In this document: piece by piece, positions 1-11,712 of the stretch
Layout: each line of letters begins with the position of its first letter
Numbering within the stretch: the first letter of the stretch is position 1
Origin: Sesamum alatum
Lineage: Eukaryota; Streptophyta; Magnoliopsida; Lamiales; Pedaliaceae
Direction: 5' to 3'
Assembly (NCBI GenBank): GCA_034509735.1
Contig: JACGWO010000006.1
Span: forward strand, 9,253,001-9,317,000
Length of the DNA: 64,000 nt
Notes under the pieces: model-generated
Databases searched by the model: none
What the model was told of the DNA's origin: nothing
The model's input: the letters and a program-made list of their open reading frames with translations, nothing else
Program-made: the position numbers and the translations under genes

Positions 1-173
1 CCATAGCCAAAATATTTACCATAGTTTTGGCCATAACTAATGTTCTGGTCACACTTATAGAAACAATGACTAATGACTGTTGCAAAATCATGATTAATTT
101 GTATTCGCCAAGATTTTTTTCCTTTTGACCATAGTAATTAACCATAGGAAAAAATCATACTTTTTTTCTAGTG
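1..173. mobile_element. Terminus of a CACTA-type (EnSpm) DNA transposon, left part outside window
   Basis: The segment ends in TAGTG at 169-173, the reverse complement of the CACTA terminus, preceded by a T-rich run (CACTAGAAAAAAAG when read inward). CCATAG/CCATAA motifs recur at about 1, 19, 31, 129 and 142, as expected for the subterminal repeats that CACTA transposases bind. The other end and any transposase lie beyond the window. It would sit inside the first intron of the Aux/IAA gene. A 3-bp target duplication cannot be checked. An unrelated repeat with a chance CACTA end is possible. Confidence 0.55.
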
Positions 174-280
174 AGATGATGTTTAAATTAAAGTTTCTTG
201 ATTAAGTCACACATACAATAAGATATCAAAACAAATTACAAAATAAAAAAGACACATAAAAGCAATTAACATATAGTTTA

Positions 281-491
281 GGAGATAAATATAATTTACC
301 CCATGATAGAAGAAATGGGCAAAAAAACTCCTATGAAAAAATAATTAACAAATTACCCCTGTATTTTCCTTTAATAGGTGAATAATTTACTTTATTTCTC
401 AAAATATAGGGAGATCATTTGCTAATTATTTTTTCACATGGAAGGTTTTGCTCATTTTTTATATCACCGGACGGTAAATTGCATTTATCCC
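281..491. mobile_element. 211-bp fold-back MITE in Aux/IAA intron 1 (MULE-type)
   Basis: The left half (GGAGATAAATATAATTTACC...) and the reverse complement of the right half (GGGATAAATGCAATTTACC...) match along nearly the whole length, so the element is one long imperfect palindrome with no coding capacity. It is flanked by TATAGTTTA (272-280) and AATAGTTTA (492-500), an 8/9 match that fits the 9-bp target duplication of Mutator-type elements. Its right end is about 20 bp from the Aux/IAA exon 1 splice donor (511-516). A related palindrome occurs at 63062-63313. Confidence 0.75.
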
Positions 492-516
492 AATAGTTTA
501 GGGAATGTATACTTAC

Positions 517-764
517 TTTGCAGGGGGCTTATAATTAGTATTGTTTTCTGCCTTGACAACATGATGATCAAGATTCTCATCATCATTGTGGGAAGACGAC
601 GTCGTTAGGTTGAGCTTTAAGTCGATAGTTTCAGAGAAACCTCTCTTGGAGTTGCAGTTCTTCTCGTCCGGCCGGCCACCTCCTCCGGCTCCGGGCAACC
701 CTAGTCGAAGTTCCGTCTCCTCATGATACTCCACTCGCTTCTCCTTCTCCTGATCTATTCCCAT
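517..764 (-). CDS. Aux/IAA auxin-response repressor, exon 1 only (partial gene)
   Basis: Aux/IAA proteins are short-lived nuclear repressors that bind auxin response factors and recruit TOPLESS-type co-repressors. Reading leftward from the ATG at 762-764, the exon encodes 83 residues. Domain I is LRLGLPG at residues 19-25, the EAR-type repression motif. KRGFSET at 40-46 and DLKLNL at 48-53 are typical of the IAA7/14/17-like group, and the exon ends in PPAK. A canonical donor GTAAGT follows at once (516-511), splitting the last codon exactly where Aux/IAA genes usually break before the degron exon. Domain II (degron) and the PB1-type domains III/IV are not visible and should lie left of the window, beyond an intron loaded with transposons. 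An upstream in-frame ATG (822-824) exists, but 764 fits the family N-terminus. No lesion is seen in the exon, so the gene may be functional. Confidence 0.9.
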
Positions 765-936
765 AATTATATATACAAATCCGAATGTTTTGATGCTCTG
801 AAACAGAAAAGCCAATACTTTCAACTAGATCTCTTCCCTTAGTCCTAATTGTGTAGAGTGCTCAAAGACTTTATTTGTTGTGTGAGAAATGAACAAGGTT
901 GTAAGGGGCTGGGGAAGCATTGCAGGGGATGAGCAT

Positions 937-950
937 TGATATATATGGGA
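937..950 (-). promoter_or_regulatory. TATA box of the Aux/IAA gene
   Basis: On the minus strand TCCCATATATATCA lies about 175 bp upstream of the chosen ATG, with no other TATA-like motif closer. This predicts transcription start near 905-915 and a 5' leader of about 150 nt. The element boundary at 980/981 lies only some 30 bp upstream of it. Confidence 0.5.
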
Positions 951-980
951 AGAGGTTGTTTGGTTATGTTTTTATTATTA

Positions 981-1524
981 GGGATATAATTACACTCTCC
1001 TCCCTTTATATTTGGTGTAATTACACGTAAACTTTATGTAGTTTGGAGAATTACATTTAGCATCCGTGAGGATTGCTTCTGTCTAAAAAATAGGTCAAAA
1101 TTCACAAAATTTATTGATATTAACAAAAAAACCTGAATGAAAAATTGATATTTAGTATCGATTGACGTTTTACTGACTTATTGTATTGAGGTCAAATAAA
1201 TCTTTTTATGATCAAACCACCTTTATATATCTTTACTTCACGCATGAATGCATGTGAGGAGTTATATCTTTACCATTATAAGGGTAGTTTAGTTAAAAAA
1301 ATTGTTTGACCTACAATAAGTCAGTAATAAGTCAATCGAGGTAAATATTGATTTTCATTCAGTTGTTTTGTTAATATCAACAAATTTTGTGAATTTTAAC
1401 TAACGAAATGATCTATTTGTTAGATTCAAAAAATCCTCAAGGGTACTAAATATAAATTTTTCAAACCATATGGAGTTTATGCATAATCACACCAAAATTT
1501 AAGAAAAATAAGTGTAATTATCCC
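981..1524. mobile_element. 544-bp fold-back MITE in the Aux/IAA promoter (MULE-type)
   Basis: The left part (GGGATATAATTACACT...) and the reverse complement of the right part (GGGATAATTACACT...) pair almost end to end, including the inner stretch around 1105-1190 against 1314-1400. Flanks are TTATTATTA (972-980) and TTATTCTTA (1525-1533), 8/9 identical, supporting a 9-bp target duplication. There is no open reading frame. It lies about 35 bp upstream of the Aux/IAA TATA box and separates the core promoter from upstream sequence. Confidence 0.8.
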
Positions 1525-1881
1525 TTATTCTTATCATTAGGCGTAATCTCTTCATTAGTCCTCATCTCTCGAATGCTCTGTAATAGTCACCCCCTCATCT
1601 TTTAATCAAATCTCATTAGATCTATAATTGTTAAGTATTAATGGAATCTAACTAAATCAGATGAAATATCCACTAATGAGAGGTAAAATCGAAAATTGTT
1701 ATGTATTGCAATAATTAAAAAAATATCATGTACTTCAATAATATTAATTTTTTATAACTAACAAAACAAAAAATATTTGTAAAACAACTATTAATAATTC
1801 AGAAAAAATAATAAATTTAATAAACACAAGTTGAATAATGATATATTAAAATAAACTGAATTATAGTTTTCTTAAAAAATA

Positions 1882-2380
1882 GGGTTAATTACATTTAGAC
1901 CCCCTCTGAAAATGCATAATTACACTTTCCTCCAAAGAAGTTTTGAAATTATATTTACACCCCTTCTAAAAATTCTTTGTTTACACCCGACCTCCATTCG
2001 TTAAAGTTTGGGCGGAAAATGTTCATTTCAACAAAAATAATTACATAAATTTTCAATTTTACCTCTCATTTAACATTCTCGTGCAATAATTTTGTACTTA
2101 CAAGGAAAAAATATAATAATATTGGCCTCACTCCATACATATACGTTACACTTGTCCTCTTATAAGTACAAAAATATACATGAGAATGTTAAATGATGGG
2201 AAAAATTAAAAATTTGTGTAATTATTTTTGTTGACGTGAACATTTTTCGTCCAAACTCTAACGGATGGGGGTCAGGTGTAAACAGAGAATTTTCAAAGGG
2301 GGTGTAATTGTAATTTCAAAACTTTTTTGAGGGAAAGTGTAATTATACATTTTCAGAGGGGGTGTAAGTGTAATTAACCC
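1882..2380. mobile_element. 499-bp MITE with long inverted repeats and perfect 9-bp TSD
   Basis: The terminal inverted repeats begin GGGTTAATTACA at the left and GGGTTAATTACACTTACA when the right end is reverse-complemented, and run for well over 150 bp. The flanking duplication TAAAAAATA (1873-1881 and 2381-2389) is perfect, so boundaries are exact. A 9-bp duplication points to mobilisation by a Mutator-like transposase. The ends resemble those of the 981-1524 element (GGGATAATTACAC), so the two belong to related families. Confidence 0.88.
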
Positions 2381-3020
2381 TAAAAAATATAGGCAAACTT
2401 CTTAAATGTTTTAAGCTGTTTTCATATAGTACAAATGATGTCTATCCTAGAATTTAAGAGTGAAGTTTCATGAATAAGTTTGAGATTATGATTTTAAGTC
2501 TAATTTAATGTGAGTTCATCATAATGGATATTTGTCCCACTTAATTTGAATTTTATCGTAATATCAATATATTATATTACATGTTTATGACCAAATCGAT
2601 GAATTTGTTAATTTATTGATTGATGTAATATTTAACCATTTATAAATTGAAAAAACAACAACAACAACAAAGCTTCCAATAACAAAACATGGAAACAAAC
2701 ACTGCCTTGAGCTTTGGTGCTTTCTTTGGTTGTCTTTTTGTTTTTAATTTAGTGTTTGCGGAAGGATGAGATGTAGCCGCGTGGGAGGAGTCTATTGGTT
2801 AATTCCCTCCACTGTGCAGATTTGTCGGGTGCGTGACGTAATTGATGACATATGATGTTGCATAATTGTATGGAACCCTACAGACAGCAAGAGGAGTTGG
2901 TTTTGTTTAACAAACACAGCTTTCTGAATCCCAGAAAAGTGTGAAACTAAAACAAAGGCGCCAGGCTGCCAACAATCACAAGAGAAGATTAATAGTTCAT
3001 GAGATATTCCATTAATTTTT
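2381..3020. other. Intergenic DNA, possible distal Aux/IAA promoter
   Basis: No gene is recognisable. The stretch 2690-2950 is less AT-rich than its surroundings and carries TGTCGG (from 2823), an ATTGG (inverted CCAAT) near 2793 and TGACGT near 2834. TGTCGG is a high-affinity auxin response factor site in the literature, but a single hexamer about 2 kb from the gene is weak evidence. Without the two MITEs the distance would be about 1 kb. Confidence 0.3.
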
Positions 3021-3025
3021 ATATT

Positions 3026-3285
3026 TGATGCTACAAAAATGACATCCCATCAAATTATAATATAAGTAATTCTGCCTTCAAATATTCATCCCCTTTTACA
3101 ATGAAATATGGACTATATATACTAGTATATGAGGAAGTGTAAGGATAATATCGTCCCCCAACCAACTACTAACCCCACTAACTACACTAACTATTGGGTG
3201 CAACCGTCGAGAGTAGGGTGGTAATTACATAATACTTCTTTTGGAAACTACATCTTGGTCCCTTAGTTAAATTTCTACACCATCA
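3026..3285 (-). repeat. 3' LTR of the short LTR element
   Basis: 260 bp, the same length as its partner at 4295-4554, with scattered substitutions between the two. On the minus strand it contains a TATATATAG box about 90 bp from its end. Confidence 0.85.
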
Positions 3286-3289
3286 GCAG

Positions 3290-3306
3290 CCCCCCCCCCC
3301 CCCCCC
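3290..3306 (-). promoter_or_regulatory. Polypurine tract (G17) of the short LTR element
   Basis: A run of 17 C on the plus strand (G on the element's coding strand) lies 4 nt from the 3' LTR, the position needed to prime plus-strand DNA synthesis. Length may vary by slippage. Confidence 0.6.
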
Positions 3307-3654
3307 AACTCCGAAATATTTTAGGGGAATATTTAGGAGTTGAATCAGATGCATATGCTCCATCAATTTGCAGGATTGACTCCTTTAATCCCTTGCTTAG
3401 GCCTTTGCCTTCTTTGACTGGATATTCTGCGAGAATCATTTTTCATATTCTTTCATAAAATATTATCGTTAATGATAAAACATAAAAAGCTTATTAAACT
3501 AAAAACATCGAATCGAGATGTTCAGTTTTGATTGCATAGCTGAAAATAATAATAATAATGTCAAACAACTCAATGTTGTATGCATTTAGGCATGATACGA
3601 AATTCTTATCCCCTTTTTGTTTTTGTTATAGGCTCCAATTATTCTGTATGCCTC

Positions 3655-4010
3655 AATGTGAGGGGTCACCCCCTCTCTTTGAATAAAATATCAATGTGAG
3701 AGGCCATTCCCCTCTCGTATCACATAAGATATCAATGTGAGGGGTCACCCCCTTCTCTTTAAACAAAATATCAATGTCAGGGGACATCCCCTTCTCTTTG
3801 AGCAAAACATCAATATGAGGGGACATCCCCCTCTCTTTGAATAAAATATCAATGTGAGGGGTCATCCCCCTCTTTTTAATAAAATATCAATGTGAGGGGT
3901 CATCCCCTTCTCTTTGAATAAAATATCAATGTGAGGGGTCATCCCCCTCTTCTAAACAAAATATCATATGAGGGGCCATCCCCCTCTCTTTGAATAAAAT
4001 ATCAATATTT
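3655..4010. repeat. Minisatellite inside the short LTR element
   Basis: About nine tandem units of roughly 36-40 bp with a core like TATCAATGTGAGGGGTCATC followed by CCCTCTCTTTGAATAAAA. Units differ by a few substitutions and small indels. The repeat keeps one minus frame open for 70 codons, but this is a by-product of repetition, not evidence for a protein. Confidence 0.85.
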
Positions 4011-4275
4011 GGCAACCTCGAACCAGAGCGAAAAAACGAATTTTGGAGACTGAAAATTGCTGGAGTTCAGCTTCAACGTCATTCCTCCTCCTTCTTCCTT
4101 GGTTTGCTTTGCCTTTAAGGTTCTGTCTCCTCTGCAGAAGTGAGAAGTCTGAATTATGTGAGAGAGAGAGCCCCAAGTGGTGGGATCAGGCAGCCTTTTT
4201 CAGAACCCAAAAAAAACATGAATTTTTTCGTCCCCCAAAAATTTTTCTCACACTCCAAAGAAAAATTTTAACTTT

Positions 4276-4294
4276 CCCACATACGGCGCAAATT
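4276..4294 (-). promoter_or_regulatory. Probable primer binding site of the short LTR element
   Basis: Directly downstream of the 5' LTR on the minus strand the sequence reads AATTTGCGCCGTATGTGGGA, which resembles the GGCGCCGT-type primer sites common in plant gypsy elements. The orientation it implies agrees with the G-run at the other end. Confidence 0.5.
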
Positions 4295-4554
4295 TGATGC
4301 TACAAAAATGACATTCCATCAAATTATAATATAAGCAATTCCGTCATAAAAAATTCATCCCCTTTTACAATGAAATATGGACTATATATACTAGTATGTG
4401 GGGAGGTGTAAAGACAATATCGTCCCCCAACTGACCACTAACCCCACTAACTACACTAACTATTGGGTGCAACTGCCGAGGATAGGGTGGAAATTACATA
4501 ATACTTTTTTTGAAAATTACATCTTGATCCCTTAGTTAAATTCCTACACCATCA
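4295..4554 (-). repeat. 5' LTR of the short LTR element
   Basis: 260-bp repeat with TG...CA ends. On the minus strand TATATATAGT (from 4392 leftward) could serve as the TATA box. Confidence 0.8.
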
Positions 4555-4559
4555 ATATT

Positions 4560-5995
4560 ATTAAATTATATATATACATCTATATGATCCGGTTCGAAGT
4601 TGCAGAGTCTGACTTGATAGTTCATGTCCCGAGCTAAGATTTTGAGGGTACTTGGAAAAATAATAAATGTTAGGCTCATTAGATTGTACTGAGTAATGAC
4701 CTTTCAATACCTATGTGAGTTTGGGTAAATAGTTTGAAAAGCTAGAGCAAATTATAAAAATATTAGATGTCTTGTTTTAATTTTATGATCATTCGAAATA
4801 TTTATAGGGCTAGCATCCGTACATGTATTGAGAGTTGCCCATGCAGAAAAAATATCGATGATCATCAACTCCGAATTGCAAGGTCGGGTCGAACCTAGTA
4901 GAAATTCACGGGTCTTGTGTCATGTTTTGAGATTTTGACTCTATGGGGAGGGGTATTTTAGTCTTTTAGAGGTATGTCATTATTTGCTATGCTAAAAATA
5001 GAAATATTATATTTTTAGTCCTCTAAGATGCATAATATTAATTTTATGATGCGGCATGCCAACTGGATATTCTTTTATGAGTTGAACTCAAGTATTCCAT
5101 AGTCGGCGTCAATGATGCGAACCTGGATTCTAAGGTACTACAAATTTTGAAGGACCTTCAAGCGAATTCTAAGATTTGGGGGGACTAATCTGCAAAGAAG
5201 TGTTAACACTCCGATGCTTAAGTCGGTAAAGTATAAAACAAGAGGAAATTTGAAATAAAATGAGAATAATGGTAAATTGTGTTTAAATGGTGACGGATAA
5301 CTCGTGTAAGTGATAGAATCTGTGTAGAAGTGAGCTAATATTAGCTAGTGAGTGATATAAATGAGTATGAAAGTGTGTAATCGCCAAAAGAGAGTGTTAA
5401 ATACGTGTTACCAAAACTTGACCACTAAAGACTGCACAAGGGGACAATTTATAGTTGTTGATGGAACAAAATCCGAGGATTAGTTGCCAAGTGACATATA
5501 TCTTTGGAAAACCCTTTGACTTGGCTATCTTCGGGAAGAATCCATTTGAGATTTGGATAAGTATCAAAGGAGATATATATGTTTGACTGAGTCTTGTCAG
5601 GTTTACCTATATTTCTGGAAATCTATTACTAGTGAGATATATATTCCTATCTCACCCATGCGAATATGACTAAAATCTTTGACTGTGATGTGACTTGATG
5701 TGTTAGTAAGCTATAAGATGTGTTCGTCCAACTGCACGATGACGTGTCCCGCTGGGACAACCCCATTTCTTGGGCCTGCCAGTTTACTGAAATCAACAAC
5801 TAAGATTATGAGCTTTTTACCCTCTCTGCTGATGGGTTATCCTGTTAGTAGTCAGTTGGGCTGCAGTCCTGCTGGTAACCAGTTGGGCTGCTTCGAGGAT
5901 AGACTTTTGGGCTTGGAGTCTTTGAAGGATTTTGGGGACAACAAATGTAAAGAGAGTAGATAGGTTTTTATGGTGAGGTTTTAAATTATATGTAA
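4560..5995. other. Non-coding DNA, probably decayed LTR sequence
   Basis: No gene is recognisable. The part from about 5160 to 5990, with many short conserved-looking phrases and mixed composition, reads like the LTR of an old retrotransposon, but I find no partner copy in the window. The 87-codon frame at 5700-5963 resembles no family I know and has internally repeated LGC phrases. Confidence 0.3.
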
Positions 5996-8763
5996 TAAAG
6001 CAATCCCACGGAGGTGGAGGCCCACGTTGGACGGAGGCGCAAGGTGAAAACCCGAGAAGAACCAAGAGACATTACAGGGCCTATTAGCATAATAATGGGA
6101 AGACAACTTTATAATAGTGTAGGACCACCCTAAACATACCATAGGTTGGGCTCGTGATCATCCAACAGGGGTTATGCTATATTTGTTTGCATGTGACATA
6201 TTTATTTAATGCTTTATGAATACTGGATATTTATGCATACAAAACAGATGAGGTCTCGATCAATTCTCAATCAAATCGAACTTTCACTTGGTTGGACCAA
6301 GTTGAAATATTAGACCCATGATGGATTTGGATCAAATGGTTTGATCCATCCTAGCCTTCCATCCACAACAATGTGATGAGGAAGCTAGCGCTACACAAAT
6401 GTGGTCTCATGTGTCATAGAACACTTGGAATAGAAGAAAGTTATACCATTGTTGTGAACAAAAGAATACACTCATTTTTTCCTTGTATCACGAGTCGTAG
6501 GGGTGACAGTTGAGGTATGATTTGGTTGATAGGTCAGACCTAATACTGAGTAGCATGATTTGCTTGGAGTCCTCGAAATCATGTGAAGAGGCGAGACAAA
6601 ATATTTTTAGAATCTCATTGCATGAGAATGATATTGGATATCACCCATGAGGCTTTTTCCATGTGAATTGTAAAAGTGGAGCATGGCAAATTACGCTTGT
6701 AGATTCCAAGCCCACTAGGAAATGGTTTCTCGAAACCCTACTTGAGAGTAGTGGGCTTTCATAGAAATATGAGAGGATTAAAGACTAAAGACCATATCTT
6801 CAACTTGAACAATAATATTACTATCATTTGTTGATATCTGTTTTACATTTCTTAAATGTGGATATGTTTAAGAAGCCTTTGAACAAAATTTTGGAGACTA
6901 ATAAATTCAACAGTACGAACTATAACGTCCTGCGGAATTGAGGATTGTCCTCGATTTCTAAAATCAGGGCTATATCTTGGACATGCCACTCTCGAGGGCC
7001 TTGCTAGAGGGATCCTCGCCTGAAGAACGAACAACAATAAATGGTTTGAGGACAACTGAAAGGTCCGCAGTGTCTATTGCCTTTGATGTCTAATGACATC
7101 CAGAAGCAATACGACCGGTTAGGCGATGTCTCCTCCATAATGTTTTGCATGAAAGATGTTTATGCATTCCCAACAGACATAGATATGCTGCCACAAAAGT
7201 ATTCTTTGGGACCAAGTTGGCCAAAGGATCCTCTGTACAAAGTCATCGGGTAAAGATGGTATCCCTAGTGGAGAAGCTTGAAGACCTCAAAACTGGGCGT
7301 AATAATGACACTTACATTGACATGATTCTCCAGTTACTTACTCCATCCTACGACTCGTTTATTAATTAACTACAACATGAATGGGCTTGAGAAATTCATT
7401 CATAAGTTAATTAATATGCTGGTCCAATACTAGCTAACGACCTACAAGTCTGATCCGATGCTATTGGTAGGAGAGGCTTCAACCTCCAAGGCGAATGACA
7501 AAGGGATTGGACACTGGAAGAGGAAGAAGGGTAAGGGGAAGGCTGTTGTAGCCACTGCTCGCACTCCAATCGCCTCTGTTGCCCCGGTGGGGATGGGCAA
7601 AGGGAAAGGGAAAGGGAAAAATAAGGTTGGGGGTTCACAACGGTTAAGACAAACGATGTCTGCATGAATTGCCAAGGGAAAGGACATTGGAAGAGGAAGT
7701 GCCCACAACCCCTATTCAATCAAGGTATATTTGTGATTGAAGTTAATATAATAAATAATTATGCTTCCTGGGTATTGGATACCGACTGTGGAGCTTAAAT
7801 TTGCAATGACTTGCAGGCACTGCAAAGAAGCAGAAGGCTAAGTAAGGATGAGATGATCCTGAGGCTAGGCAATGGCAAGGCCGTTGCTGCTGAAGCTGTA
7901 GGATCCGTCAACTTAGCCATAAGTAATCATGTTAGGATTGTACTAAAATATTGTTTCTATATACCGAGGATGATCAAGAACATTATTTTAGTTACCGTCT
8001 TGAGTAAAGAAGATATACATTTACCATCAATAAAAACTGTTTTTATATTATGAATCGTGGTATTTCTCATATGCTTTGTACATTGATTAACGGTCTTTAC
8101 AATCTCCAACAGTCTAATTGGATTATGACTGTCGAACACAAATAAAAATTTGATAATCAAGATAATTCACAGATTTGGCATGTGAGACTAGGCCATATCT
8201 CTCAAGATAGGATTAGGAAGTTGGTGACTCAAAAAGTTTAAAAATAGACGATTTCGACAACCTACAACTTGCGAGTCCTATTTGAAATGGAATGTGACCA
8301 TGAAGCCTTTCCTTGGACAAAATACGGTAGCCAATAGTCTGTTGGATTTAATACGTCTATAGACCAAAGAATACACAGGCCAGAGGTGGGTACTCATACT
8401 TCATAACCTTTACTGATGATCACCCACACTATGGTTATGTTTACTTGATGAGGTATAAGTTTGAAGCCTTTGGAAGGTTTAAAGAGTACTGACTTGAAGT
8501 TGAGAACTAAAATGGTTAAGATTAAAGCCTTCGGTCGGACCAATGAGGTGAGTATTTAAGTAGTGAATTCCTTAATTACTTAAAAGAGAATGGGATTCTC
8601 TCTCAATGGACTCCCCTTGGAACACCACAGTTGAATGGTGTGTCTTAGATGAGGAATCAGAACTTGTTGGACATGGTCCGGTCAATGATTAGTTTTACTG
8701 AACTGCCCTTGTCCTTTTGGTGATACACTCTTGAGACGACGGCCAAGCTTCTTAACATGGTTT
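5996..8763 (+). pseudogene. Degenerate Ty1/copia element D: leader, gag, protease, integrase (left part)
   Basis: The leader from about 6100 matches that of element A near 31640. Gag starts at the ATG at 6864 (FKKPLNKILETNKFN), aligning with A's gag start, but hits stops within about 20 codons. The basic GKGKGK linker is near 7600, the zinc-knuckle region near 7660-7700, and the protease motif WVLDTDCGA near 7770-7797 has the active-site DTG changed to DTD, then a stop. Integrase HHCC and core sequence run from about 8160 to 8760 with many frameshifts and stops. The reading breaks off at KLLNMV where the LTR at 8764 begins. D resumes at about 21641. It is clearly dead and older than C and A. 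Confidence 0.8.
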
Positions 8764-11599
8764 TGTTAGAATAGGCAACCAAAAAGCAAATTACATTGGT
8801 TGTTTTGGGAACCATTCATCAATCTTCATCGAAGGTAATATTATACTGATAAATAAAGTAAGTATTCATCATTGGCTTAAGTGTTTGTTGTGCTTACTAC
8901 TTGAGTTGAACAATGTTTCAACATCACAAAAAATGCCCGCAGACCGAATGGTTAAACCCGTGGAGTTGGACTGCGCATAGGTTAGCGTCTATAATACCAA
9001 CTCTTGAGGGTTGGTCTGAAATATTCCAAGTGAGGACCTCAAGACTGGGTATCGCGTATCCTATAGAGACTTGCACTAAGGATTGCATTCACTGGGTGAG
9101 TGCCGAGTTTCATCCATTCCAGACATAGGTCGGCTATGCAATTTTAGTGGGTTAGTTGGCAAGATAGTCGATTGACCGAACTAAGTCGTGGAAATTGTCA
9201 TATCGAAGTCTTAGAGGCTTGGTCGGTATGACTGGTATTCCCGGTTAATGAATTAATCCTTGGACTTGACAAATCATGGCAGTCGCATGCATATGAACAT
9301 TGTATTTTGGATTTAGCGAGCGATGATTGTATCATGATGTATGGTCATTATAAGACTTGTCTAGTGCAATAGGAGTATGTAGCGAGGACGGTGGATTTTA
9401 AGAAACAATTTGTCCCCTGTCAGTATTGTGATAGCGAGACCTTCTATGTGCTTTGGGATGGTTTATACTCTGAAAGTTTACCGCCATAGCGACTGATTGA
9501 GTAGGAAAGAGTTTCCTACGTCGATTAATAGAGTAAATGCGTCTCAAGTATGAAGTATAAATACCTAGTCAAGGATGAAAACCGACACCCAATTTCATGA
9601 CCTAGACTAAGGTCAGGAGATGGTTAATAGTAGGACCATACCCGTCTGGAACTCGAAGCCTTAATGTTCACGCCACTCTTCATCTAGTCTCTAGTGCCAT
9701 GGATTGTTACTAGACAGCTACCCATGGTAATGAACTGTTTCTGGTTATAGGTTAATTGAAAAAAAAATAAATTAGATTTAATTACTTGTATTGGACACAA
9801 GCCCAAGTCTAGCTTAGGGTGAATCTAAATAGTCACACACAAATTATTGGAAAGTGATGGAATTAATTTGGAATTAATTCTGAAAGAGGTGAATTAATTT
9901 GATTGGATCGAATTAGTTCTTGGAGAGCATAAATGTTTGGATCATTTATGTGGAAGCATCCATTGGTTGAATGGCCCAAAAATCAGTTGGTTGGACTAAT
10001 TGAATTTTGGGTTTAACCTTTTAAATTAATTACATTTATTTAAAAGGGTTTGGCCTGAACAATTAGTGGTCTTCCAGTGTGGAGCCATCTTCTTCACCCC
10101 GATGCGCTGAGTTTCGTTTTATCTATCTGCAACGTTAATTCTCCGCTTAGAGACTTTTAGTTCATAGCGGAGTCCTAACAACCATAATCGTCTCGTCTTT
10201 AGTCAGCTTGTTTACTGTAGTTTTTTAGCATTAAGGACAAGCCACACTCACTCATATAATATCTTCTACAACTGTCTTCCAAAGTTTCTATGGTCACCTA
10301 CGAAAATAGATAGCCTTGTTAGAAGCCTTGTTTTTAGCTTTTAAACTTCTTTCCTGAGCCCTTTAAGGTAGTTGCCCTTAGGCTCTCTACCTTAAATCCA
10401 GTTTTATTGCATTCATTAATAAATTAGGAGATGGATTTGTCTAATTAATGGACTGGATTCATTAATTAGAATTGGACTAGAAATAATTAGTTGGATTAAT
10501 TATGTTGGTTTGGGCTTAATTAATTAAGTGAATTGGACTCATTTAATTAATTAAGTGTATTTAGGCTTGTGAGTATTTAATTGAATTAAATATCCACTTG
10601 GATTTTTGTTGGGTATTTTATTTAATTAGATTAAGTAATAAGCAAAACATAATTAGTTATTGGGCTCAATTTAATTTGTTAACAAATTAATCGAGCTCAG
10701 TCCAAATACACAAGCCCTAACCTATGTTGACCTTGTCTAGGTCAAAGATGAATTTATTCGTGGTAAATGAATGTTGAAAATCAGATTTTGATGAGAGTTG
10801 GAGGGGTTTTGGTAAGTTAGAGGAGATATGGAAGTGACCTAGAAGACTTGGTCTTCCTTCCACTTCTCCTAACTTCATTCCAACTTCTACAGTACATCTT
10901 GGCCGATTTTCTCTTCTAAAAATTAAGAGAAATCCGTGCTGTCTCTCACTCCTAAGAGATCAACAGTGAAAATCTTCCAAAACTCTCCTCTCTTATGTTC
11001 TTCTTGGTTTAGAACCAAGTCAAGAACATAGGAGATCAAAACACACTAATTCATAGTGTTGTTTTAACCCCATCTTCCACGATCTCAGACTTGCTAGCAC
11101 CTAGAATAAATAATTAGTTGATTGGATTTATTAATTAATTAGAAGACGGGTCTATCTAATTAATGGATTGAATCATTAAGTAGAATTGGGTTAGAAATAA
11201 TTTGTTGGGCTTAATTAATTAAGTTGATTTGGACTTATTTAATTAATCAAGTGTATTTGGGCTTGTGAGTATTTAATTGGATTAAATATTGACTTGAGTA
11301 TTTTATTTAATTGAGTAAGTAACAAGCAAAACAAAATTAGTTATTGGGCTCAATTTAATTTGTTGTTCAAATTAATCGAGCTCAGTCCAAATATACAAGC
11401 CTTAGCCCATGTTGACCTTGTCTAGGTCTAAGACGAATATATCCGTGGTAAATGAATGCTGAAAATTGGATTTTTTATGAGAGTTGGAGGATTTTTAGTA
11501 AGTTAGTGGAGATATGTAAGTTACCTAGAAGACTTGGTCTTCCTTCCACTTCTCCTAACTTCATTCCAACTTCTACACTATATCTTGGCCTATTTTCTC

Positions 11600-11712
11600 G
11601 GGATATTTTTTGGTCCGTTAACTTGACTCGAGTTCAATTTTGGTACACTAATAATGTCAATTTTCAATTTATACGTTATCTTGCACAATTGCTTCAATTA
11701 AGTACGATTTAG
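11600..11712 (+). repeat. Left terminal inverted repeat of the MULE
   Basis: It pairs with about 20475-20587 over some 110 bp; the shared core includes GTTCAATTTTGGTACACTAA and CACAATTGCTTCAATTAAGT. Such long TIRs normally hold the transposase binding site and promoter. Confidence 0.9.

Larger units (their letters stand above)
3026..4554 (-). mobile_element. Complete short non-autonomous LTR retrotransposon (TRIM/LARD-like), minus orientation
   Basis: Two 260-bp direct repeats (3026-3285, 4295-4554) start TGATG and end CATCA, and the whole is flanked by the perfect 5-bp duplication ATATT (3021-3025, 4555-4559). Read on the minus strand, the sequence after the right LTR contains GCGCCGTATGTGGGAA, resembling the primer site of many plant Ty3/gypsy elements. 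A 17-nt G run lies immediately before the left LTR, acting as polypurine tract. The 1-kb interior encodes no gag or pol and is partly a minisatellite, so it must have relied on another element's proteins. At 1.5 kb with 260-bp LTRs it is slightly larger than classical TRIMs. Confidence 0.85.

Noticed and set aside
3653..3865. 70-codon repetitive protein (HIDILFKEKG repeats)
   Set aside because: Produced by the minisatellite; no start context, and the unit length varies out of frame elsewhere.
5700..5963. 87-codon frame as a gene
   Set aside because: No family resemblance, no promoter or exon context, and it lies in LTR-like DNA.
7411..7719. Minus-strand frames opposite the gag basic linkers (also near 33018, 41345)
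   Set aside because: Antisense shadows of lysine/glycine codons in gag, repeated in each copia copy.
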